DNA of 64,000 nucleotides from Pteria penguin (Eukaryota > Mollusca > Bivalvia > Pterioida > Pteriidae), in contig CM068581.1 of the NCBI GenBank assembly GCA_035048485.1, positions 64,740,381 through 64,804,380 on the forward strand, in the 5' to 3' direction. Below the pieces are notes generated by a model, which saw only the letters and a program-made list of their open reading frames with translations, made no database searches and was not told the origin of the DNA. This document shows, one piece after another, positions 34,403 to 46,580 of this stretch (the stretch's first letter is position 1; each line of letters opens with the position of its first letter). Both the position numbers and the translations under genes were made by a program.

Positions 34403-34487
34403 CAGTCTCGGGCGATAAACTTCGAAATAATCCCAACCGAGGCGTTAGCCGAGGTGGGGATGTCAAAGTATGTCGCTCGAGACTGAT
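34403..34487. repeat. Imperfect hairpin repeat
   Basis: Left arm 'cagtctcgggcga...cccaacc' pairs imperfectly with right arm 'ggtgggga...tcgctcgagactg' around 'gaggcgttagcc'. Probably a short foldback repeat; function unknown. Confidence 0.5.
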
Positions 34488-34499
34488 AGCTTTCGATCT

Positions 34500-36165
34500 G
34501 GGATGAGAGGTGATACTTGATTCTCGCCGAATAAATCCCCTTTCTATCCCCTTTCAGTGCTTCTTCATTCCTGACACTTTATACATCTTTGTCCTGGTTT
34601 CAATACTACGCTAAAAATAGTTCCAGATAGGAAAATCATTTTAATAAGAATAATAGTGTGTAACAAGAACATGAATCAGTGAGATGAGAGGTGATTATTG
34701 ATTCTCATAATCTGTCTGAGGTGTTTATCGAAGTCCATTACAGCCAATGTGGCGATACTTCATGATTTGGCTTGTTAAACAATAGAGTTATTTTTTCATG
34801 AAAATGAATTTCTTAATTCCATACATGTCCTTCATTCTTTAATAATTTTCATACATTTTAAAGGAAATTTTGATATACCTACAGATCCTACGGATCCAGA
34901 CTCTCATCTGGGGAGGGTTTCTGCAGATCGAGGGCCTTTTAACCTATATTTTTAGAAAATTGTGCAATTTCACTATAATTTTAAAGAATTTAGACATCTG
35001 AGTATTTTTCCGAACCCCCTTAAAGCCTCCTGGATCAGCCACTGATCTACAACATTTATCTTTTATGAGAGAATGTGGGGAAAATTCGACAGGATGTCGG
35101 GAGTAATTGATAATAATGATAACGTATCATGACATTTAAGATTCAATTTCATGAGATCAATTTGATTTAATTTATTTTCTATAAATCAAACAATATCATA
35201 CTTTATTAGGACCACCGTAAAACAAAACATGTTCCCACCAGTTTATCAGTTAACAAATTCGTGTAGATTGAGATTTGAAGTTTACAGTCAAAGAGGAGAT
35301 AATTTGCCCTATATATCATGAAGTTATTTTTTTCCTGCTGGGAAAACAGTAATGTTAAATTTAGAAAAGAAGGAATAATGCATAAGAGAACTCCATAACA
35401 AAATATTGAAATAAACTGGAATAATCAATACGGTGCTTTGAATAATAAGGGTGTTAAATTAGTTACTACTGTATTACTTTTAATTGTATGGGGTTGGATA
35501 GATCTTTTCACGTTTTCAGTTATGTTTCAAGCGTAAAGTATTTTGAAAATATGTCACAAAGAAAAATGTGTTGCCATATAGCTAGATTAAAAAATTAGGG
35601 CTTATTGCGCATACGATTTCTAATATGTTACACATTTTGGGGATATTAGCCGATATTACATGAGTATACACATGTAGTAATATTGTTTCCAACTCTCGCC
35701 GCGTACAGGCCATTCTCTTGAGAACTGATAACATCAACACAGGTTTGACCCATTTGTTGTGAGAAACACAAATGTGTCATACAACTTATTTCAAATAGAA
35801 TATAAGCCTATAAATAATAAGATATTTCAATTGATGTAGCTTAGTACAACAATTACAGTATAAGAATATGAGTATATGGTAGAATGAAAGGAACACATTT
35901 ATTAAACAGATAAACTTTGATGATACTGTACCTACAACTGTGAGAAATAATTTTAAGAACAGTAAATCACTATTTCTGGAAATTTTTAAAAAGCATTGAC
36001 AATGTCACAAAAATGTTTCAATTCATTATAATACCGAACTAAATTTATGATTTGACAATTTGCATATAATTCTGCATTGAGGAAGAAAGACAAGTTAATG
36101 GTTCTGCCGTATCACAGAAGTCACTAAGGAAATATACAGTATTTTAATGTAATGATATGAAAAAT
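34500..36165. other. No gene recognised
   Basis: AT-rich spacer. 34880-35060 ('gatcctacggatccagac ... cctggatcagccactgatc') has the look of a dispersed repeat edge. No coding support. Confidence 0.45.
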
Positions 36166-36169
36166 ACGA

Positions 36170-36640
36170 AAGTAACTGGTGTCACATGACCATGGCACTA
36201 ACAACAATGTGCCACAGTGGGCATTCACGGACCCCTGAAATTCAGAAGTGAGACCATGTGCCCGGGAGGAGTGACAAAACACAGAAGGACATCACAAAGT
36301 TATAATGCAGAAACGATACCGAATTAGGACGGTCATTTGGTATAACAATAGCCAACCCTTGGTGTGGTTAACCGGTTTACGGGTCCACCTTTCCTCTCAC
36401 CACAACAGCAGAATACTCAAAAGACACACATTTAAAAATATATGTATTCATCCATATAAAACCATTAAAATATATAACACGAACGGTAATGCAGAAAAAA
36501 CATCATGGTATCAAAAATATGTAAAGCGACATCAAAATGAGGAAACAGAGCTCTGCCGGTCTGGAAGCGAGCTCAAACTCTTGATTTGTAGAGGTCCCGA
36601 CTAACAGAAGGGACGAGGTCTCCTCTGAAGGTTGTTTCAG
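36170..36640 (+). repeat. R2/R3 composite repeat, best-preserved copy
   Basis: 36170-36275 matches inverted 4225-4345, and 36320-36640 matches 26210-26540. It contains 'gtgcccgggaggagtga', 'gaattaggacggtcattt' and 'aggtcccgactaacag'. The 99-codon frame inside is not conserved in the other copies. Confidence 0.65.
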
Positions 36641-37340
36641 ATTTAGGAATACATTCACTTACACACGTATAAAATGAGAAGATAATCATCCCCAAAAATT
36701 GTATATTATTATGGTATATATCACTAAGCAGAAAATCTACCTCATAAAAATTAAAAGCATTAAAACTGTGTGTGTAATCATGCATATATAATCATACGAT
36801 TATAATTCGTAAGCCGATATATTATGAAATACAAAATCATATTTTGATAAGTATTTGAAAATTAATTTGAATTAAATTATTCTGCGCAAATTGGAATCAT
36901 TTAGCGCACTGAGTAAAGTTGTTGAATTAAACTATGTAGTAGAATTTAAATTTTTTAGAAGAGTGATTAAACCGTAAACTGTAAGTATGGTGTAAAGACT
37001 AAAGAGCATATGTACCGATTTGAAAGTGGAAAATAATTCCTCCTCAAAACGACAACCTCCCGTCAACAATATCCGATATATACAAAATATGTTTTTCTCA
37101 AACTTCATATAGATAATAGAAGACTACTGTCGAGTCCACAACCCAGGCTTAAGAGAAAAAAAAACAACTCAGGCCTAAGAGAAAAGAAACAATGTAAATG
37201 TAAACATGACCTATACCCCTGTTTTCTTTCGAAGAAATTCGGAATGTTATCCCATTGCTTACAACGTTTAACAACATAAGTTGATGTAAATGCTTATAAC
37301 GTATACAAATCTTACCGACTTGAACATTTGATATATACAT
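36641..37340. other. No gene recognised
   Basis: AT-rich DNA. 37145-37190 holds a short duplicated block 'caggc.taagagaaaa'. No gene seen. Confidence 0.45.
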
Positions 37341-37342
37341 AC

Positions 37343-37477
37343 ATGGATGGATGGATGGATGGATGGATGGATGGATGGATGGATGGATGGATGGATGGAT
37401 GGATGGATGGATGGATGGATGGATGGATGGATAGATGGATGGATGGATAGATGGATGGATGGATGGATGGATGGATA
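37343..37477. repeat. (ATGG)n microsatellite
   Basis: About 33 tandem atgg units with a few gata variants. Frames reading Ile-His-Pro-Ser are artefacts. Confidence 0.97.
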
Positions 37478-37959
37478 AAGTCTGTTAAACTTCCATTGGC
37501 GAAACACGTCAAATATATGGCGGTGAACATAGTAGTCCTGGTTGATAGGGTTTGTGTGAAAGAAAACATTTATAATCCATTATCAATGATATATAGTGAT
37601 TACATATCGTTTTATTATATAAAGAACATTCAGTGTTACTTCTTAAATGACATTTATATGAACTTTGGAGCAACAAACCACTTTATTTATTGTCAATTTA
37701 ACTAAACCAAGCTGGTTTCGTTTACTTTATTAATTTGACATTATATGATCAAGATTTTTTTACTTATAATTTGTATTTTACTGATGGTATAAAAATATAT
37801 CAGAGTTATCTTTCTTATACCACAACTTTTCATCTTGTTACGTAAGAAGGGAGGTCTCGTCTCATCATGGCGAGATCTCGTTTCTTAAAAGAGGCTTCGA
37901 ATTCCCGAAAGCCAGGGAGATTACATACCACTACCTTACTTCACTTTTCTAATTTTATG

Positions 37960-38395
37960 TGATGGTTATTTCAGACACATTTTCCTATAGATAGATTTTG
38001 TCGCAAATACGTTATGGGCGAGATTCTCCCTCAATAGTATTAGAACATATTAAATGTATGTGATCTACATTCGCTACCAGTTTTCAGATCTATGCTTGAT
38101 CGAGGTATTTTGTTATCCATTTCATTCGTGCTGAATACCATATTACATTACAATCGATATCGATATTGTCTATTGCTTATTTTAGAATGCACAAAACTCG
38201 AGAGTGTGAATTGTTATCATTCTAAGAGGACGGCCATTTGATTCTAAGGGTTGGAGCAGACACTTTCTGGAAATAAATATTCTGACCCCGCAAATGCTGG
38301 AAATAAAGATTCGGGCTTTGACTGAAACGAAAATAAACATCCTAGCTGCAAGCATAAACATATATCACGTCATGCAAAAAAATGAAAGAAAAAAT
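37960..38395 (+). repeat. Segmental duplication I, copy 1
   Basis: Aligns over its length with 43165-43605 and, for its first 290 bp, more weakly with 57640-57970. Shared strings include 'tgtatgtgatctacatt', 'atgcttgatcgaggtatttt' and 'gaattgttatcattctaag'. A 40-50 codon frame (LLLILECTKLESVNCYHSK) is kept in all three copies with changes. Confidence 0.75.
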
Positions 38396-38684
38396 ACGTT
38401 GATTTTTACCTGTTAGCCAAATTGCTGTCTATATTTTATTATGTTGTAGTTTAATAGTATGACTCTCGTATCAGCAGAAATTTATAGCATACGATGAATC
38501 GCGCCATTTGATATGTTCAACAAACACTAATAGAATTGTTGCTTTTTCAAATGCATTTTAATGGCAGAATCTTTGTTTCAGTAATATATACGAGGTATGG
38601 TAAAAATTTTCTCGGCCCGATATCCTTTGATATAGTATATAAATCCCATCAAACCCATTATTCAATTAAATCCAACGTTTTATT

Positions 38685-38695
38685 TATTTATTTTT

Positions 38696-38750
<55 letters not shown>

Positions 38751-38752
38751 TT
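38685..38752. repeat. (TTTA)n microsatellite
   Basis: About 17 ttta/attt units, upstream of the mariner relic. Confidence 0.95.
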
Positions 38753-38799
38753 TTGGGGGTTTTTTTTAGAGTAACTAGAGTAGTATATCAAATATTTAA

Positions 38800-39670
38800 A
38801 TTTAGAGCATTGAAAATGATGAACGGTCTGGATGTCCTAAGGAGGCTACCACAGACGTGAACGTTGATACTGTACATACTCTTATCATGTGACAGAAGGC
38901 GAAACGTCCTAGATGTAGCCAGAGAATTTAGCATTCGTTATGGGGTTGTACAATCAATGTTATCATCTTAGGCATGTATAAGGTCTCGGCTAGATAGGCC
39001 ACTAGAACGTGGACTGAAGATTAAAAGAGGAACAGGTATACTGCTTGCATCTTTTGTCCAGTTGTGAGGATGATCCCGATGATTTTCTGGGTCGAATTTT
39101 AACTCAGATATAAACTTGAGTTCACCATTTTGATTTTGAATCTAAGGAACTAAGCATGCAATGGAATCACCCTGGATCACCCTCCTAAAATATTCAAAAG
39201 AGTTTTCCCTATCTTTTGAGACAATCAGGGAACAATTATCATTGACTTTTGACAGGAATGCCGCGCAATGAACGGTACATATTATGCAAATGAGATAACG
39301 AGAATACCCAAGGAATTTGTGAGAAAGGGAAAAGAGAGCTAATCACAGGCGTTATGCTCCTGGGATAATGGACCTGCTAACTCTTCCGAAGTTGCAAATA
39401 ACGGATGCAACAAAATGCAGATTCGATCGATGCTTTTTCTCATGCCCATTTACTCCACATTTAACCCCCTCTGAACTCTGTTTGTTCCCAAAACTAAAAT
39501 CTTATCTACGTGGCAAGAATTTTAGAAGGAATGAGGGTATCATTGACGCTGTATTTGAGTACTTAGCGGACCACAATGAAACATTCAGTTTAAAAGATAT
39601 TCAAAAATTGGAACACAGATAAAGAAAGTGCATTGAGATGAAAAGAGATTATATTGTAAAATTAACTTAT
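38800..39670 (+). pseudogene. Mariner-like transposase relic, near full span
   Basis: Pieces appear in mariner order but in shifting frames. First come 'GCPKEATTDVNVDTVH' and 'DVAREFSIRYGVVQSML' (helix-turn-helix region). Then 'ETIRE...' marks the middle. Last is a continuous frame from 39368 with 'FTPHLTPSELCLFPKLKSYL', matching the ..PYSPDLAPSD..LFP.LK..L end of mariner. The frame stops at 39620 (TAA where many relatives have Trp) and resumes as 'RKCIEMKRDYIV', the usual C-terminus. In the final acidic position the SPDLAPSD motif reads TPSE. It cannot encode a working enzyme. Confidence 0.72.
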
Positions 39671-39679
39671 TAGTATTAA

Positions 39680-40010
39680 ATCTAGTTTACACTACAAAGG
39701 AATCGGGAGACAAAACATTAGTAGGTAGCACCTTTTAACAAATAGTCTGATCCCCTCAATTTGAATGAATCCCCTTTAATATCCTTTACTAAATCCTTTA
39801 ATATGCCACCATATGTTTCTCTATCTTCTTTCTTCTTTTTTCTCACTATATAATTTCATAAATAAATTGATAATCAAAGTATATAATTGTAATTATATAG
39901 ATAGATTAAACACCATAAAAAGAATTTCTGAATATTTTTATCTGTACACATGTATTGTGATTCAATTTCATTTTTATCAATATGAATGTCTGCAATGTCG
40001 CATGTAGCAG
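39680..40010 (+). repeat. Segmental duplication I, continued
   Basis: Aligns with 43790-44040 ('gggagacaaaacatt.gtaggtagcacc', 'atatgccaccatatgtttt'). Non-coding. Confidence 0.65.
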
Positions 40011-40014
40011 AAAC

Positions 40015-40200
40015 ATGGAGTACTACTCATACAAAATGTAAGAACCACTTCATACAAAATGTGAGTACCAGTCATACAAAATACGAGTACCACTTATACA
40101 AAATGTAAAGACCACTCATACCAAATGTAGGTACTACTCATACAAAATGCGAGTATCAGTCATACAAAATGTAAGTAGCACTTTCACAAAATGTATGCAC
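40015..40200. repeat. About 22-bp degenerate tandem repeat, array 1
   Basis: Units of the type 'gtaccactcatacaaaatgta' recur every 20-24 bp about eight times. Related arrays lie at 44045-44240, 44690-44855 and 48500-48680. Confidence 0.8.
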
Positions 40201-40204
40201 CTCG

Positions 40205-40490
40205 TTTAACTCTTTCGACATCCGAGGACTACCTGAAATCCAGTATAATCTCGTATTTCCTCTATCTAATGCGCTTCAATATTTAATAATACATATACAT
40301 ACAAGATGCATATAGAAGAACATATGAACATGCAGTTTTGTAGACTACATACTGTCTTGTAATAAGTAATGAGACTATTTCTGAATCAGCAGTTCAATAT
40401 TAAATTCTTGTCAACTGCTCCCTTGTATATGAGGCATTCGTTGGTTCAAAATCAGAGTCAGAAGAATTTTATCACAGATAGAAACAACCT
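40205..40490. repeat. Block T, copy 1 of 3
   Basis: Follows the 22-bp array and matches 44270-44545 and 44870-45125 ('cgacatccgaggactacct', 'gagactatttctgaatcagcagttcaatatt'). Non-coding. Confidence 0.75.
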
Positions 40491-40689
40491 TTTCCTAAAA
40501 GAAACGATTTGCAAATAATCTAAGCAAGTGAAATTTTCTAAATCAATGATTTACCTCGCCTATTTAATATAACCTTCGTTGCCATTGCAATGAAATGTGA
40601 AGAAAATAACAAAATGACAAAAAAATAACATAAAAGAATTATATCTCTTACTACATTATTCAAAGTAAACATTTGAATTACCGATCCGA

Positions 40690-40765
40690 TTTCCACAACA
40701 GGTGGGATCAGGTGCCATGGGGGTGTAAGCATCGCCTGCCGATCGGTCACACCCGCCGTGATACC
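40690..40765 (+). repeat. R2 repeat fragment
   Basis: 'ggtgggatcaggtgccatgg' and 'ggtcacacccgccgtga' match the R2 core and its 3' end. Confidence 0.6.
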
Positions 40766-41109
40766 ATAAGTATATGCGAATAAGTATTATTCGGACTCTC
40801 AGAAGAAATGAACAGCACAGCCTTAGTCACAATCAGTATCTGTCATAATCAGTATAAATAATACAGAATTGTAAACTGGTAAAAATATAAATGTGTCAAA
40901 ATAATAGAATGACCTTTTCAAGGTATGAGGCAACTGTGTTACTAATAAGATCAATTTATTTACTAGACTGTATATATAGTCGAAGAAATTATATGACGTT
41001 TAAATTTCATTATTCATGCAATGAATGCGTAGAAAATGAGGAGAAAGAGACATGACATATGTTTAGAATTAAGCATTTTAATGATTATGTGGTACATAAA
41101 TAGACCTAG

Positions 41110-41225
41110 TACATCTGTCTAGGAAACCGACATGCTATGTCATAGCGAATTCGAGTCCCGCTGGTGTTTGTCATGTACTGTGTTTAGGAAATTAACAACG
41201 AGGTTCCGTATCATGGTATTCGTAT
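41110..41225 (+). mobile_element. tRNA-derived SINE fragment
   Basis: B-box-like 'aattcgagtcccgc' is followed by 'ttaacaacgaggttccgtatca', the same central domain as the full SINEs. Both ends are lost. Confidence 0.5.
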
Positions 41226-41331
41226 GCGTGTTAACTCTCCCTCTCTGCTTTAGTATGATCCAATGCAAAGGTCTCAAGTTCTGTACATTGTATCAACCGA
41301 TTCCATGGCCATGTAAGTGAAATATTATCAG

Positions 41332-41548
41332 TGTAATAAATATCAACCATTCCATTTTTGGAACAATGGGACAAAATGCAATCTATATACAGCAGTTTCA
41401 CAAGATGATAGATTGATATTTGATAATATCGAAAAGAACAAATTCACTTATTCTCAACTATCCATGCATCTACATATTGTTAAAATGAGAACAAATGACA
41501 ATTACAGCTTTAATAATTATTTAAATGGTAGTTCTGATATTATGCGGT
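41332..41548 (+). CDS. Candidate internal exon, unrecognised
   Basis: An open stretch between acceptor-like 'attatcag' and donor-like 'gcg|gtgagt'. It reads CNKYQPFHFW, then 'DDRLIFDNIE', 'LSMHLHIVKM' and 'NDNYSFNNYL'. Trp followed by a 'L.L.I...D.Y' block is loosely reminiscent of an immunoglobulin-like fold, but the expected second cysteine is absent. A possible short next exon is 42085-42123 (FPELCFDLEGPNG), but its phase does not match. Weak candidate; it could be chance. Confidence 0.22.
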
Positions 41549-42169
41549 GAGTACACTTTCTGAGTAGTGCTCATTTCAAATCATGTAATATGTAAAGTGT
41601 TGAATTTTATTTAGTCTGTGTTGCATATTATACCCATCCAATAATTGTTTACCCGCAGACAATATCACAATATTCAGCACTCCCGGTTATAAATCTTTAA
41701 GTAGTAAGTATTTCTCATTCCCCTGACACAAAAGACACAGACTGGTATTATATGTCGTACATAGATAAACATGCCGTATCTATACACTAGTTAACCATCC
41801 CTCTATCTATGATTTACCAATCACATTTCTATGTCACTCAGGGGTGTATTTGGTTTGTTGATCAATAATACAGCAGGTGAAAAGACAAGTGTTAAAAGGT
41901 GGGTTCACCGTTGGACCTATATCTTAGTAGCACCAAGTCCGAGAACGTTCATGAACTTTGCATATATAAGTATTCTAACTTATTCCGAATATTAAACGTG
42001 TGTTCCATTTATCTTCTACCATTATTGTAATGCCTGTATTTTGGAAATGATACGGGGAAATTAATAATTTTAAACATTTGCAGAGTTCCCCGAATTATGC
42101 TTCGATTTAGAAGGACCTAATGGTAAGACTTCTCTGTCCCTCTTTATAATTTTCATGACAGAATAGACA

Positions 42170-42388
42170 AAGGTTATTTCTCTTCACTGGCAACATCTCA
42201 CCATGGTCAATTAATCAAACAAATAATGAAAGTAAGATTTCATACACAGTCGCTGCTGTAAAACTCTGGTTCCATTACATATCCCCTTGTATTGGTTATC
42301 TAAATAAGCTAAATAAACGAAGGAGTCGTTACAATATATTGAAACGACTTATAGTAATTAAGTAGGAAGAACACTTGACAATGAAAGG
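42170..42388. repeat. Segmental duplication II, copy 1
   Basis: Near-identical to 49013-49224 ('tttctcttcactg.caacatctc', 'taaataagctaaataaacg', 'ttatagtaattaagtagg'). It leads into the 23-bp array. Confidence 0.85.
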
Positions 42389-42688
42389 GTGCAATACACA
42401 AGCGATAAAGTGTACAATACACAAGCGGTAAATTGTACAATACACAAGCGATATGGTGTACAATACGCAATCGAAAAAGTGTACAATACACAAGTGACAA
42501 AGTGTACAATACACAAGCGATAAAGTGTACAATACACAAGCGATAAAGTGTACAATACACAAGCGATATAGTGTACAATACACGAGCGATATAGTGTACA
42601 ATACACAAGCGATAATGTGTACAATACACAAGCGATAAAGTGTACAATACGCAATCGATAAAGTGTACAATACACAAGTGATAAAGTG
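42389..42688. repeat. 23-bp minisatellite, 13 units
   Basis: 'gtacaatacacaagcgataaa' plus 'gt' repeats with a 23-bp period. Three long minus-strand frames (Leu/Tyr/Cys-rich) are produced because 3 x 23 = 69; they are not proteins. The paralogous place at 49225-49250 has only one unit. Confidence 0.95.
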
Positions 42689-42699
42689 ACCTAACATCT

Positions 42700-43160
42700 C
42701 GCACATGAATTAGACATTATGTATGACGCGTCTTGTTTATGGACACATTGTGATAATGCAGTGACCAAGGTAAGGACATAATCGTTAAACTTCATAGCTC
42801 CGCAAATAAACCACTGTCCAAAATGCTCATAGGTATAAAATTATTCTTAAGGTAAACAATGTCACAGTAATATTTTCTTCTATATAGAGGACCATAGTGT
42901 CAACAAACTTGACGCTAGCTTCAATTTTATTGTTATGTTGTTATGTAACTTGTAACGTATTTTCAGTATTTCGTTTTTCTGCAGAAGAAAATATCGGTAT
43001 CATTTTATTATTTATACTTTCCTTTTAAATGACACATGTTGTTGATTTTTTACGCGTTTACCTTATCGACTAGAACTTTTTTCACGCGATTATATGTGAT
43101 TCTCTCGTTTCTTTAGCCAAGGAATTTACATTTGACTGCATTACTTAATCTTTCCAATTT
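42700..43160. other. Duplicated flank, no gene recognised
   Basis: 42705-42800 aligns with 51130-51230 ('acgcgtcttgttta.ggacac', 'gaggacataatcgttaaactt'). The rest is AT-rich without coding support. Confidence 0.55.
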
Positions 43161-43164
43161 TATA

Positions 43165-43605
43165 TGATGTTTTTTCAGACATATTTTACTAGTGATACAT
43201 ATATTAATTTGTGAATTTTCTCGAAAACAAGTGTGGAGCGAGATTCTCCGTCAATAGTATTAGAATATATTAAATGTATGTGATCTACATTACCACAGTT
43301 TTCAGATCTATGCTTGATCGAGGTATTTTGTCATCCATTTCATTCGTGCTGAATACCATACTACATTACAATCGATATCAATATTGTCTATTGCTTATTT
43401 TAAAATGCTCAAAACTCGAGAGTGCGAATTGTTATCATTCTAAGAGGAAGGCCATTTGATTCTAAGGGTTGGGGCTGACACTTTCTCGAAATAAATGTTT
43501 TGACCTGACCCCGAAAATGCTGGAAATAAAGATTCTGGCTTTGACTGAAACGAAAAGAAACATCCTAGCTGAAAGCATAATTATATACCACATCATGCAA
43601 AAGAA
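43165..43605 (+). repeat. Segmental duplication I, copy 2
   Basis: Matches 37960-38395 closely. After 43605 it jumps directly to sequence matching 39520, so about 1.1 kb including most of the mariner relic is missing here. Confidence 0.8.
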
Positions 43606-43619
43606 AAAAAATCGAACTT

Positions 43620-43790
43620 TGGAAGCAATGAGGGTATTTTGGGCGCTTTATTTGAGTACTTACGGAACCACAATGAAGCATTCAATTTACAAGGGATTCA
43701 AAAACTGCAACACATATCAAGAAAGTGCAATGAGATGAAAAGCGGTTATACTGAAAAATTATATTATTAATATTAAATTTTGCTTACACC
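43620..43790 (+). pseudogene. Mariner transposase C-terminal relic (copy 2)
   Basis: In the matching frame it reads 'FEYLRNHNEAFNLQGIQKLQ' and then 'SRKCNEMKSGY', the same C-terminal end as 39520-39660. Only this last part survives. Confidence 0.65.
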
Positions 43791-44044
43791 TCAATGGCAT
43801 CGGGAGACAAAACATTGGTAGGTAGCACCCTTTAGACATAGTCTGATGCTCTTCATTTGAATGAAACCCCTTTGATTTAATATGCCACCATATGTTTTCT
43901 CCATCTTCTTACCTCTTTATACTGTTATATAGATGGATTAAACACCATAAAATTTTTCTGAATATTTTCATCTGTAAACAGGTATTAATTTCATTTTATC
44001 AACATGACTATGTCGCTTGCAGCATAACATGCTTTACAAAAAAA

Positions 44045-44240
44045 TGTATTTACTATCAGTTTGGATATTTACATGTAAGTACCACTCATACAAAATATAA
44101 GTACCACTTTATACAAAATGTAACTAACAGTCATACCAAATTGTAATTACCACTTATACAAAATGTAAGTATCAGTAATACAAAATGTAAATAACACTTA
44201 TACAAAATGCTAGTATCAGTAATACAAATTGTAAGTACCA
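44045..44240. repeat. 22-bp degenerate tandem repeat, array 2
   Basis: Eight or so 'gtaccacttatacaaaatgta' type units, as at 40015. Confidence 0.8.
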
Positions 44241-44269
44241 CTTTCACTAAATGTATGCATCTCGTCCAA

Positions 44270-44545
44270 CATCTGAGGATTATCTACAATCGAGTATAAT
44301 TTATATAATTTATATTTTCTCTATCTAATGCGCTTCAACCTTTAACAACAAATATACGTACAAGGTGCATATAGAAGAACATATGAACATGCAGTAGTGT
44401 TGACTACATACTGTCTTGTAATAAGTAATGAGACTATTTCTGAATCAACAGTTCAATATTACATTCTTGTCAACTGTTCCCCTGTATTTGGGGTATTTGT
44501 TGTTTCAAAATTAAGGTGAGAAGAATATTATCACAGATAGACTAA
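44270..44545. repeat. Block T, copy 2 of 3
   Basis: Matches 40205-40490 and 44870-45125. Confidence 0.75.
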
Positions 44546-44689
44546 GAATCTACCTTTCCTTAAAATAAACGATTTACAATACGTTAAGCAAGTAAAATCT
44601 TCTTAATGAAATCACACAATTTATTTACTAGACTTTATATATAGTCGATTAAATCATATGACGTTTAAATATCATTATTCATGCAAAGA

Positions 44690-44855
44690 ATGCATAGTAC
44701 CACTAATACAAGGCGTTAGTACCTCTTATACAAAATGCAATTACCACTCATACAAAATGTAAGTACCACTTATACAAAATGTAAGTACCACTCATACAAA
44801 ATTTAAGTACCACTCATACAAAATGTAAATACCACTTACATAAAATGTATTCGCT
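44690..44855. repeat. 22-bp degenerate tandem repeat, array 3
   Basis: Seven or so units 'gtaccactcatacaaaatgta', each array being followed by block T. Confidence 0.8.
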
Positions 44856-44869
44856 AACTGTTTCGACAT

Positions 44870-45125
44870 CCGATGACTACCTAAAATTCACTATAATCTG
44901 GTATTCCTCTATCTAATGAGCTTCGACCTTTAATAAAGCATGTACTTACAAAATGCACTTATAAAAACATATCAACATGAAGTAGTGTTGAATATTTTCT
45001 TTCAATTAGTAATGAGAATATTTCTGAATAAGCAGTTCAGTATTTCATTTCTGTTAATTATTCCAGTGCATCTAGGGTATTCTTTGGTTCGCAATAAGAG
45101 TCACCAGAATTTTTATCACAATGAG
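44870..45125. repeat. Block T, copy 3 of 3
   Basis: The most diverged copy ('cgacatccgatgactacct', 'gagaatatttctgaataagcagttcag'). Confidence 0.7.
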
Positions 45126-45244
45126 GAAAATCGAATAATTTCAAAGTTACCATGTTCATTGTTGATTGACTTCACAAGCTATATAAGGAAGGGGGTGGTA
45201 AGTCACTTTCACATGTTCAATAACGGATGTGTCGTCCATTTCCG

Positions 45245-46064
45245 TTTATGCATGCAACAGATCGTCTGCGCATAGATGAAATCAAATTACATGCCACATG
45301 TTTAGCAAAACTTGACGGAGCTCGACCAGCGTTGACGGCGCGTTTGGAATCTGAGAAAGGCGTTGCTTCATCTCATTCCAGAGATGCTCTATCAGGGAAA
45401 TGTCAGGTGATTGGCGTTACGGATAAAAGGTACGAGATGAGAACGCACTATTTTATCTCTATAGCGACGGCCTGTAAGATTACCTCCAATAACAACTAAA
45501 TGTGTTCTACTAACAGAAGTTATGCCTCCCCAAACCATGACACTTCCGCCTCCAATCTGTCGGCGCTGAGTAATGCAGGCATCGGCGAAGCGTTCTCCAT
45601 GTCTACGGTATACACGTACACGTCCGTCCGAGCTCTTTCTCTATGTGAAATCTGGTCGCATCCGTGAACAATACACATGACCACTTCCTATTTGTGAATC
45701 GAAAATGTCTACTGCACCATGCTAGTCTCCCAATGCGATGATGTTGCAACAACATAGGTCAAATGGCCCATCGCCGAGGATGGATATTTGCGTCACGAAG
45801 CCTGTTTCGTACCGCGCGCGGACTAATCTTTGAAAGCGATTTCTAAGATGAGTTTGCCTAATGAATTTGTCTTGTCGACGTAACTTTAGCGTGGACGACT
45901 AGAGCGCGGGTGGTCCCGAACAAAGTTGAATCGCTGTAAACGTCTCCATAAATTACAAATTGTATTGACATGAACTCCAATGCGCCTTGCAACGTCAATT
46001 TGACTTACGCCACTTTAAACATTCCAATATCCCACAACCTATCTGCTTCAATCAGCCGCGGCAT
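45245..46064 (-). pseudogene. Tc1-like transposase relic
   Basis: The minus strand starts with ATG at 46064 (MPRLIEADRLWDIGMF) and, in shifting frames, shows 'QIDVARRIGVHVNTICNLWR' (helix-turn-helix). It continues with 'FTNRKWSCVLFTDATRF' (first catalytic Asp region), 'RRQIGGGSVMVWGGI' and 'LVVIGGNLTGRRYRDKI'. These are in Tc1-family order. Several stops interrupt it, for example after VKLT-type sequence and after NHLTFP. The C-terminal end fades near 45245. Flanking inverted repeats are not recognised. Confidence 0.82.
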
Positions 46065-46580
46065 GTTTTATCCAAAGTGTTTTTAAAAAAGCATTTGTTT
46101 TTCTGATCAAGTAAAAGATAGTCAGTTCACAATGACAGAGGAATGACGTATCCGAATGGCGTCACAAACGTATCCGTTTGTGACGTTATAAGTATTACAA
46201 ATGAAAATCTTCAATTTTATTGAGGATTGTTCGATAAATAAGATTTGCCGTCCGTTATCATCCGTTTGACGGCGCTTGTGTACTATGAGTTAGAAACGAT
46301 GTTGAACGTTAGCAACCTTGTTTCGTCACAAGAACGATTCATTCTTCTTTGCGTTATTTTTGCGGGAATATATTTTATTTCTCCCCTTAACATTAGGTTC
46401 GCAGTTAATGGCGGCGAAGGTTGATAAATTAAAAACTTGTCGGAGATATTCTATTGTTTTCAAAATTTATTTATGTATTTGTTTAAGTATAAATTCATTG
46501 AAATATGTAAGTCATAGTGAATTATATCGTATATATATAGGAAAATTTTATCATCATTTTGTAATCACTACTAAACAGAT
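46065..46580. other. No gene recognised
   Basis: Flank between the Tc1 relic and R1. 46145-46190 has 'gcgtcacaaacgtatccg' against 'cgtttgtgacg', a small inverted repeat. The 91-codon frame at 46318-46593 has no domain and runs into R1. Confidence 0.45.

Noticed and set aside
37268..37569. His-Pro-Ser-Ile repeat frames
   Set aside because: Produced by the (ATGG)n microsatellite in two frames; the same residues in different frames show no coding constraint.
42309..42706. Three long overlapping Leu/Tyr/Cys-rich frames, and a CRISPR-like look
   Set aside because: The 23-bp unit gives the same 23-residue period in all three frames. Units are contiguous without spacers, so it is neither protein nor CRISPR.
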